Source of the DNA: Antedon bifida
Taxonomy: Eukaryota; Echinodermata; Crinoidea; Comatulida; Antedonidae
Direction of reading: 5' to 3'
Length of the DNA: 64,000 nucleotides
Assembly: GCA_963402885.1 (NCBI GenBank)
Contig: OY727099.1
Location: 8,110,001 to 8,174,000 of the forward strand
Part shown: in pieces, positions 48,421-60,400 of the stretch
How positions within the stretch are numbered: position 1 is the stretch's first letter
How the letters are laid out: every line of letters starts with the position of its first letter
Made by a program: the position numbers and the translations under genes
Notes under the pieces: generated by a model
What the model saw: the letters and a program-made list of their open reading frames with translations, nothing else
What the model was told of the DNA's origin: nothing
The model's database searches: none

Positions 48421-51400
48421 ATGAGTAAAAAATCTGATAAAGAAAGGCTCCTTAGTGAGCCAGTCCGACCTGGTCACCGGCCGCTACGAGCACCGAGCGG
48501 ACCAGGACCGCCTCATTCCAGTGCATCCATCGATAATCTTGAAGGGTATGATCTCAAGTTTGAGCCGATCTTAAATCAGAAGTATGAGTGTCCAATATGC
48601 TTGATGTGTCTGCGTGAGCCATTACAAACCGAGTGTGGACATCGATTTTGTAGCTCATGTATTAGAAAATGGTTAAGGTAATGGAACGCTTTGATTTTGC
48701 AATGGCCTGAGACTTTATGTGGAGGTACTATTTGACCTAAGACTGCATGCGTAACGGCTATGAGCACTCACTGGCTAAACCCAGGGGCCCTATGCTTGTG
48801 GAGGCACTCTGAGCAGTGCCCAGAGGTAAAACCAGGCATTAAAATATGTCGAAAAGGGCTAAAAATGCCCAAGGCCTCCAGCGTTGGAGAGCCACTTAGG
48901 GTTCCTAAATCAGAGGCCTCTGCGTTACACCACTGGACTTATGACGTTATGTGGAGGTACTATTTGCAATGACATAAGACTTATGATGTCATGTGAATGC
49001 ACTATTTGCATACATATGTTTTGGCTTTTTTGGTTAAGTTGTTGACCAATTCCGTCTAGACATTCTGGGTGTATTGTCGTCGGCAAAAAATTAGAAATTT
49101 ATTTTACAGAGCTTACAACTTAAACAGAGGATGTAATTCATAATTTGTCCTCAGTTGTTTCAAAAACTAACTCCAAAAAAGTCATAGCTAATATTGCATT
49201 CAACCCACGATAATTATGTTGAATTTTGAAATTAAAACAATAATTGTTGATTTTTTTTGTAGGGATACAGGTGAACGATGTCCAATTGATAACACATCAC
49301 TCACAGAGAGTCAGGTAAGTAACTTTAAATGAAACTATGTTTTTAGTAAAATGTAAAGATGTATTGTCCCCAAAAACATGAACAATTTAGATTAATCAAA
49401 AAAGACTTTGAATAGGCCATTTTGTAGTTTTAATCAAAATAATCACTTTTGTAGCAAAAAAAAACTTAAAAAAATTAATGTTTTCGCTTATAAAAAGACA
49501 AAATAAACGGTTAAATTCAACCAAAAACCCATTGACTTCCAGTCAATTTGACTACTTTTTCTTCAAATTAAAGTTTTTCAGGTAAACATTTTTTTTTTTT
49601 CGATTCAATTTTGGTCAGTGAAGTGAATAACTATTATGTGATATTAAAATGGCATATTCAACAAAAAAATTGTAAAAATATATTTTTAGAGGGAAAATAT
49701 ATGTGAGTTCTTATTCCAAACATTAATTTTCATTTGATTATTTGTTGAAATTGAAGTAACCCACAAAATTATATAACCACTATCCATAGAATTTAGAACC
49801 AACATGCAACAATAGATTGGGTTTAAAACAAACATTAACAAGTAATTGAGAAGTTTTCTAGGTACTTTGCAAGTGCCATTTTATTATCTTTTTCCAATAA
49901 TTTACGCAAGCTTTATTTAATGGTAACAATAAGTAACCCTTTAACAATAAGAATATCTAGGTCAACTAGTTAGAATGCCAGATAGCCCTACAGGTATTAT
50001 GCTTTGTACATTTTTATTGGAATTTAAGATTATAAACATACTTTCCCACATCAATGTGAAGCGTAGCATTCATAATTGTAATCGGTTTTTCCATTCAATA
50101 TCGAACAATAAGTGACTTATTTTTAAAGATGTATTGTCTTCCTGAAAAAATTTTTGTTGAATATGCCATTTTAATTTCACCTAATAGTTATCCACTTTGA
50201 CCAAAAATTGGATCGAAAAAAATAATGTATTTACCTAAAAAACTGTATCGGCTGCCAGCCAATGGGTTTTTGGTTGAATTTAACCATTTATTTTGTCATT
50301 TTGTAAGTGAAAACATTAATTTGTTCCGTTTTTTTTTCTACAAATGTGATTAACTTGATTAAAACTACAACATAATGTATTCAAAGTCTGATTTTATTAA
50401 TCTTCATTTTTCATGTTTTTGGGGGACAATACATCTTTAATGTCTGCAGAATAGGTTTTTTCACTGTAATTCAATATCTAGTTTTCTTCTTTAGACTGAT
50501 GCTAAGACTTTGTAATCCCAAAGTACTGGGTTCAAATCCTACAGGATTTATTTTCTTATGACACCAACTTTACCTCCCCTGCTAAAGTTCAATCATAGGC
50601 TGTTCATTTATAATTCAAATAAATACATATTTTTAGCTTTGGCTGTTGATTTATTGAAGTAGACTAATCTATGTAGGATATTATTAGGGGAAATCCCTTG
50701 AAAGACTAATAATAATGTTTTCTATTTTTATTTTATATAAATGCCTTACCTTTTTGTTTATTGATTATAATATTGTAATTGTAATATTATAATATATTGA
50801 TAATTATTTTGATTAATGATTATAATATTGATAATTATTTTGATTAATGATTATAATATTGATAATTATTTTGATTAATGATTATAATATTAATAATTAT
50901 TTTGATTAATGATTATAATATATTGATAATTATTTTGATTAATGATTATAATATTAATAATTATTTTTATTAATGATTATAATCTATATATAAATTTACG
51001 TAAGGGCAAAATTTGGTAAATCGCGCATTACTTCTAGAATGTTTACTCGATGGTATATAAAGTTGGTTAGAATCTCGGTACTGATTTTAACCACCTGATG
51101 TAACCCTGTTTACTAATTAAATTTAGTTAGATAATTAGTTATTGACAATTAAAACAAATTTAGGTTCAACGATTTGCCCCAAATAGGGGTGTTTTCCCGA
51201 TCGTGGTATACACTGTCTAATGGATGTCCTCATGAAAAATACCTGCACACAATAATACAAAGATACTTCTCATTTTCCTATCTCCTCCTACGATAATTGT
51301 TTTTAATAGCTGAAAACCGGTTGAACAGCTCGAGTACAGTATCATAATGTTGAAGACAGGCCGATTTTCTATACTATTTTGATAGATTTAATATAGGTTT

Positions 51401-54400
51401 ATACAAATGTATTGATTTGCAATGAATGGAACATTCCAATCTCTCAGACTCCCAGTTTGTAGGTAAATTTATGAGCCCTTGAAATTTATGGGCCCTTGGA
51501 GAATAAAACTTATATATAGTATTGCAATACTTTGACAATATTGTAAATACTGTGCGTATTAACCATTTTTGGTCGCCATTTGAATCGAAATTGTCTTACT
51601 GTGAATGTGGTTACTGTTAGATATATAAACAAAATATACAAATAACATTTATTACTGTCACTGTGGGTAGATTACTGACAGTTGCTTCTCAACGTTTGTA
51701 TTAATTAATAATTATAAAAAATATAAACGTTGTAGTGGTGTATCGTTACATGTACTTTACTATTTCAATCGACTATAACAGCGACAGTTTTATTTTATTG
51801 ATAGGCCTATAAAACATTTAAAACAATATTTCGTTACTGAGTGGATAGAGAATATATTTAAAAATTGTTTTTCCCATCCTCTTCCCCATCCCTCAACTCT
51901 AATGTTATATACAAAACACAAATTGGGTTTGTTTAAATGAGTTCAAATAAAAAATTTGGACTCATTTTTTAAGACAAGGCCTAATTCCCAGGGTGCTAAT
52001 TTTACATAAATCATCGTGTCTATTTATTCGTTTCTGTAAACGACAATGTACTATAGTCCTGCGTTACGTACATTTGAAATTGCCAGTTTTTTTACGCTGA
52101 AATTACTGTGTATTTGAGAACCATCTAGTATTAATAATTATTTTTATTAATGATTATAATATTAACTAGACATGAAACTCGTCACTTTGACGAGTTAGTT
52201 ATCCGCACCACGACAAACGCCACGTGCACGTCATACGTTGGAATATTGCACACAGATAAAGATTATGGCATTATGACAAGAACTGAAGAATATGATATGC
52301 TGTTAGTGCTGAATTCTGTCAATTTTGTGTCATATAGTATATACATGCAAACAGTATAAGCTGTATACATATTACATACAGTGTAGAATAGGTGAAATTA
52401 CAGGACCCGCCATTTATTCCAATTTTTAACATGGCGACGGTATCAAAATGAAACACTTAGATAGCAATTTCAGAAGGAAATTATCTCAGGAACAACATAT
52501 TAACGTGTAGAAGAAATTTGAATACGTAAAATATAGATGCGCACCCTTTTAAATGTGATGAACTATTACGCAAAATATGAAAATACGACTTTTTTTATTC
52601 AACTGGCCATATGATGACGTCACAACATCCGATTGGCAAAATGTTTACATGAATTCGTATCTACAATCCAATAGCTTCCAGAAAACGTTTTAATCGTGAT
52701 TATCACATTTTATTCTTACGAGCTATTACAGATTAAAATTTACTGTAAAGATGAAATTAATGACCCACGTAATTAAAATTTTTAGGCATGATGACGTCAT
52801 AAAAATTAAAATATTTTTATCTCATGCTAAAGAAAGTTGATTGACCTACACAATATATAAATGTAGGAGAAAAAGGAATACAGATAAGCGTGATGCGCTC
52901 CATTGAATGTGATGAGCAATAACGAAAGAGACAAAAATCCTATATTTTACATTCGTGTGGCCATACGATGACGTCACAATGTTTTTTTAGCCTTATTGAT
53001 GCATGATCCGATATCTACAACTCATCAACTTCTAGATTTTGTAATAAAAATAAACGGTTAACGGTTTACTTTAGAAACTATGACTGTTTAAAAAAAGACA
53101 TAATTTTGATGATTTTTTAAGCTTTTTCATAAAAAACGCGCACGAATTGTCTAATTCAACGTGTTCGTATGGCGTTATTTAAACTGGAAAAGGTCTAAAT
53201 TGTTTTCAAAATTACTAGGAAAGGCTTGAAAAATATAATTCAAGAGAAAAAAATATGTTTTTAACGCTACGTGCGCACCGCGCGCGTAAAAAATTGCGCG
53301 CCCGTGGGAATTTTTGACATGCTCAAAATGACAAGAAACGCGTAAAAAGTTGATTAGAAATTAATTTTGCGCATTTTGAAATTTTAAATGCGCATGCGCG
53401 CGTAACTTCTTGTGAAACATGCCATTTTTAATCCGTAGAAAGTTTGCCCCTGATATGACTTAAATTTTGTCAAAGTGTCAATACTAAATGACTTTTGGTT
53501 TTTAATCTATGATCAATCATTGAAATTCATAAAATTGCGCGTAAGTCACGTTGCGCAACTATGACGTCATTCAAAAATAGGAGGTGCACAACTTCACGTA
53601 AATGCCCATATGTTGTCAAAGTTATGAAATGTTATGTTTACACATTTTAGAGAAACACGACTCACAAAAAGGAAGGAAGGAAAGAAGAATAATACAGAAA
53701 AAAAATATTGATCTCATACAATAACAAGGAGTTATCCGCTTGGTATACCAAGCGGATAACTAATAATTATTTTTATTAATGATTATAATATTGATAATTA
53801 TTTTGATTAATTATTATTATAAAATATAATTAATAAATTATTATATAGCAAATATTGTTGACACTCAACCATAAAGGAATACAAATGTTCTATTTTTATA
53901 TGCATTTCACTTTTTGGTAATTATTAATTATTATATTGCAATTAATAATAAAAATGAAATATCAGTTTTTTTATTAGCACTAATGGACAAACTCAACCAT
54001 TGTAAAGATATAAGATTCAATAGATTGTTTTTGCTTACTTACTGTAATGACAAAAGTATTAATATTGTATTTTAAATGTTCATTAATTTTAGTTATTTTT
54101 ATTTTTATTTCACCTTATTTATAGAGGGTGACCCTAAACAGCGTATGCTGAAAATCAAGGGCCCTCTTGATGAGTTATGATAAGTGTGTGTGACAGTGGC
54201 TGTGTGTGTACTCGTACACCGGGGTAACTTCCTACTCTTCCAAAAGATGTACTGGGTTCTTTAAAGTGCACATGAGCCAGATGTGTACACTGGTCCTACA
54301 GTTTATAGTCCTTATCCGAGAAGACTCATTCTACCACCAGAACCATGTAGCGAGTGTGAGGCTTGAACCCTTGCCGATACTAATATGGCAGGGTAATACG

Positions 54401-57400
54401 GTTCCACTGTTTGGCCATTCACTTTTTAAATAGTACTGTAATTATCGCATCACCTTCTTCTTCCCCTTCGCCTTTTTCTCTTCAAGTTGTTTCCATTTCC
54501 AGATATTAAAATATTCAGTTTAATTATTAATCCAATAATTATACTACATACTTATCATATTTTATTGCTCAAGAATGAGAATGTAGATATCGCATTGTAA
54601 AAATGAAATGTACTGTTGTTGGCACTTAAGTGAATAATTCCACAGCATTTTCATTTTCTCACACATTATGAGATTAGATACAGACACATTGATCTTATAG
54701 TTGGTGTATGTTTGGGAAAATCCCTTTATCTTTACCTTTCAATGTAAAAATGTAATGTTACATAGATTACTGTACCTGTGTAGTAAGCATTTGTCTTTCG
54801 TTATAGATTTGTAATTAAAATTTAATACAAACATAGAAGTCTTATTTAATACCTCCTTGATACACATAAGTGTTTGATAAATATTGTTACCGTCCAAATT
54901 TAAACAAATTATTTGCCCAGAATGTAGAATTATTTAGGGAAAATTGGTTAATAATATTAATAGAAAAGTGATAAATTTATTTTACTTTGAGAATACTATA
55001 GGAAATAATATTGTCACCAAAATTTAAACAAATTATTTGCCCAGAATGTGGGATTATTTAGGGTAAAATAGTTAATTGAAAAGTCATATAGTATAAATCA
55101 TTGAGAATAGGAAATAATATAATATGACCAAACTTTCAACAAATTATTTGCCCAGAATGTGGGATTATTTAGGGGAAAAATGGTTAATAATAGAAAAGTC
55201 ATAAAGTTAATGTATTTTACATTGAAAATAGGAAATATATTGTGACCACAATTTATAAAAATTATTTCCCAGAATGTGGGATTATTTAGGGGAAAAATGG
55301 TTAATAATAGAAAAGTCATAAAGTTAATGTATTTTACATTGAAAATAGGAAATAATATTATGACCACAATTTATAAAAATTATTTGCCCAGAATGTGGGA
55401 TTATTTAGGGAAAAAATAGTTAATCGAAAAGTCATATAGTTAATGTATTTTACATTAAGAATAGGAAATAATATTGTGACCAGAATTTAAACAAATCTTA
55501 ATGTCAGTAGGGGGTACTTTAGGGGAAAACCCAAATTTGTAAATAAAGGTATTGAACCTTTGTATATTCATCATATTATGTTAAGTTCTGGTAGTGGTGG
55601 TATTATTTGTTGTGTTATTTATGGTTTTACTTCCTACTTTAACAGGAACTGTAAATAAGGATGTATTTGGTGGGGGGTCATCTGGTTGGGGTCAAACCAC
55701 TAATGAAGGTAATACACTTGAATTAGGCAAGGCAAGGTGGTTTATTTTGGATTGTGGTGGTGATGTTGGAGTCTGGTGGTGAGGTTGGAGTCTGGTGGTG
55801 ATGTTGGAGTCTGATGGTAATGATATTGGAGTCTGGTGGTGATGATATTGGAGTCTGGTGGTGATGATATTGGAGTCTGGTGGTGATGATATTGGAGTCT
55901 GATGATGATATTAGAGTCTGTTGGTGATTTACATGTTCACCCAAGGTCAAACTGGGTTAAAATGGTCATGTAGCAGGATCTTGTATTTCTCAAAATAATT
56001 TGTGTCCGCATATTACCATATGCAAGAATTCTGGCACAGGTGGCAATTAGGTACACTAGTGACAATGAGTATTATGCAAATAATATGCAAATAATGAATG
56101 TTTATGAGTTGAATGAGTGTTTAATTGTTTTACTTATTTTTGTTATGTATGTTACTAGCTAAATAATTTACATTCTGTTCATTGTACCCATCTACTGTAA
56201 TCTTATTTTACGGACTTACAGTGTTTGGGAAGTTTATATACATTATCATAATTTCTATGAGACTTCAACACGATCAATAAATACCATACTTAAATTCTGT
56301 ATTAATCAACACAAATACCGTACAGCTGTCAAGTGGAAATATAAATAATAATAAATATTATAGATAAACTTGTCAAGGGGAAAAATAGAGGAATTTTGAT
56401 TAGGAAAATTATAAGTGTGAATTCTTTTATCTAGAGCAGTCTTGAAATGATTCAATTAAAAGGAAAACCTTTGAAATGACAGTTTGTAAGGTCAGCTGTG
56501 CTGTGAATTGCAATTCAACAATGAAAGGGGAATTTCCCTTTATATCTTTTATTTATCAATTAATTTTGCAAGGATTAAACTGGTTGCCATATCCTGTGGT
56601 GTATGTATCCTGTCGCGTGGTACAGGTTACAGGCCAATGTTTCATTTCAATAAATCATTATCACATGTGATAATGATTACAAACTACCTTTGTCAAAAAG
56701 ACTTTAAAGATTAGTTTATTATAGTGACATCATCTTCTTTCCGAGAAGAATGTCATTTGAGTACTGTATACAGTACTCATTCCAGGGGACACCCTTATTA
56801 AGTCCATCATTTTAACAGTATTTTTCATGGCTTATGGCGTTTTTGCAATCTGCATTTTTAATAGTTTTTTAACAGTATTTTAACATAGGCCTATAAATAG
56901 TATTTTAACATTGCCCTTTGCATTTTTATGTATTTTTATTTGTTGTTTTAAATTGTCTTAATTATGCCAAGCAAAATGAATTTCAATTTTAAAGTGGGCT
57001 AATAACATTTCTTGAATCTTGAACCCTCAAACTTGAACCAAAACACTGCAAGAATGTAGAGAGAAATGCGAGGGAGAAATGTAGGCATGGTTGGGTTTCA
57101 AAGAATTAAGGATAAAGGTGATGGGGGTGAGGAAACAAAATGGTATATCAGGTATTTACAGTTTAGTGGTTACTGTACTTAGTTGGGTGCTGTGTTTAAA
57201 TATAGGTGAAAGGATTAATAATCTTTAACTACTAAATTGTTGGGGTTTTTTGTGTTTATTCTGGGAAACGTTTAATCAATATATCAATATTGCATATTTC
57301 CTTTTGTTGAATTTGATTCTACAACTATTGGCCTGGAAGATAAACAGATGGATTTTCCCCCCATAAAAAGTAAATTAAAATCTGTGTGATACATTCTTGT

Positions 57401-60400
57401 GTATTTGTTTAGTTGACCCTGGATGACACCATTGTTACCTTGCTTTACTTTACATGTGTTTGATTGAAGTATGAACCAGGTTAGCATCAATTTAGGGGAT
57501 TTCCCCTTTTGGCTTATACTTAATACTTCTGGTTCAGTTCAAATAAATATGTATTTTTTCTGGTATTTTTATTCAATTCATGATTTACAACTACCTGATA
57601 AACATCTCTCGTAAACACTTTAGGTGTGTTCCGCAAACTATTTTTATTTTTTACAAAAGCAGGTAAGACTTTATTAATTAGTATAACAAGCAATTAAGTT
57701 GGCTATCAACACCTATGCATTGAAGTTACTTACTAGAGTGGCTATATTGGTTATACCTTGTGCACTGTAAGCTGTTTTTATTTAAAATGTTATACCCAGG
57801 GGAAGCTACACACGCGACCATTACATGTGTAATATTTTTAAGTGCGAACAGGCCCTCGGGTTCAGTTATATTTAGGAATGAGTGAGGTTGATTATTTAGG
57901 GGTCTGATGTCATTAGCGTCTAGAGGTACTATTTTGTGGAGTGTACAGTATGTGTTGCATGTTGTGTGTACAGTAGTAAGACCCATACTTCACCTTGCTT
58001 GTAGGTACATGTCACCAAGGTGTACTTATAGTAAACCGAACGCGAAAACATTTTTATTTAAACGTCTTTCTTAGAAACATCGGAAGTGATAGATCGCATG
58101 TACACACCTACTCTAATAAAAGTACATTACCTTTTAGAATAGTATAATTATTACACACAACAGAATAGTCAGGTAGGATTCTATGCATATTATTGTTTTA
58201 AATAAATATAACAGAAACATTTGATTCCCCCTTATGGTATCCTCAACCCCTTCAATTCCCTTTCCTTAAGCTCTGTCTACACTATCAAACTTTATGTGAC
58301 AAAAAATGTGATGTGCCCATATATGGACATGATGGTGTGATATCACTACCATATTTGAGCATATCACTACCATATTTGGGCACATCACACTTTTTTTGTC
58401 AAACAAGTTTGATAGTGTAGACAGAGCTTAATACAGTACTATCCCATCACCATTTCCTTTTGTTTCACATAAACATTTTAATAGAGATAAATTTATGTAT
58501 ATACCAGTATTTGTAATACCATAAAGTTATGTACACAATCACAAGATCCCTTTATTTAGCAATCTCTCTAGTACAGATAGTCATATGATAACTGAGTAAT
58601 CTAATCTCTTTAAAAACCATGTCTAAAAATTGTGAAACGTGAATACCGTGGAAACAAACACATGTAACCAATGGATTGTATTTCATAATCATGGTGGTAG
58701 TGCTCGAAATCTTCTGATTGGCCAGTTCTATACACATGTGACATACGCTAGTATTTTTATTATTTTACTATAATTAGCTACAGTATGTATATAGTCACAT
58801 CTTCGAATATAATCCCACCCCATACTTTAGGCTAAATTCAGTCACAAGACTGGTAAATTCTTTTGTTAATGCAATCCACTTATAACCCCATCCCCTAATA
58901 TTTGGAAAATGTCACTCATACCCAGACACTATTATGAACATATTTATGCAAAATGTTCCTATTTAAACAAATATTATTTACTAGCCGGGCCCCAGGGCAT
59001 TTTTCAAGTAATGTAGTATCTGGTTATTTTTAATACTCCATGTGTATAGGATGTGTGCCATAATCAACAATATAACGTGCAAACACTCTATCTTATATTA
59101 TTGATTATATTTACCTTCAAAATTTAACGAAATTGGTTTATTTGAAACCAAATTTTCGTTTATAGTGAAGGACAAAATTACGTTGAACTTACCCAACGTT
59201 TCATGCGTTATCATCGCACTTTTTCAAGGTAGTGAGCCACACATATACGATGGTTTGTTAGAAGAAGGAATTGGTTCATATAGGTACGCTAATTATACCA
59301 ACATTTTATCTTTTAGATGTTTTTGGATGTTTGTGTTAAGCGCGAGATCATGGACCTTAAAGCACATTGTCCTCATCCAGGCTGCCAGGAAATTCTTGAG
59401 TTGAGACACATAGAGGTAATAATATGTTTATCTACATAAAAAATAACAAAATAATATAATCTATAATCTACACTATTAAACTATTTTGACAAATCATAAG
59501 TGTGATGTGCCCAAATATGGTAGTGATATGACAAAATATAGTAGTGATATGACATCATAATGTCCATATATGGGCACATCACATTTTTCTGTCACATAAA
59601 GTTTGATAGTGCAGACAAGTGTTTAAACTATACCACAAGAAAGGTGCCTTCGGAAGTAGGTGATATTTTATAAAAACTCATGTTTGGAATGTAAAGCTCT
59701 GTCAACACTACAAACTTTATGTGACAAAATATGGACATGATGATGTCATATCACTACTATATTTGGGCACATCACACTTTTTTGTCACATAAAGTTTGTA
59801 GTGTAGACAGAGCTTTAGATCATAATAGCAAAATTGCATAAATATGTGATATAAAATGAAACTACTGTTATTTTTGTATGTATATTATTTAATACAAGGG
59901 ATAGCTGACACATTGGGTTATAGCATTGAATCTACCCCTGCTCTTGATTTTCTCATTTTATATGTTGTATTGTATGTTATTGTTGTTATGCTAGTCAAAA
60001 AGATAAACAAAATGAATATCTACAATAACAAACAGACTATTGAACCAAAAAAATAAATAAAATCAAGCCTTACAATAATTGTACAAAGCACCATATCCTA
60101 TGTCTACTTAAGGTCTAAAAAGGTCCTAAACTTTCTTGTTATCGAATTATAGCGATATCATGATCCAAGCAATACCATTATCCAGTGTAACAGCAAAGTT
60201 TATTTGTTTTGGTAACAATGGAAATTTATTTCATTTGGCTTCAACCCAGCGTTTAACATGAAGCTCACCATCAACATATTATTTATTATTTTATTTCCTG
60301 GTGCCTTGGTAGATACACCTATGAAACTATAGAGTTTGAAAATATTAAAAGTTTATCTTTAAATGACATCCTAAATGCACTTGAAGTAATGAAGCATTCT

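Noticed and set aside
55594-55950. Open frames over the GGAGTCTGGTGGTGATG minisatellite
   Set aside because: Repeat-driven, no recognisable protein, inside TRAF6 intron 2.
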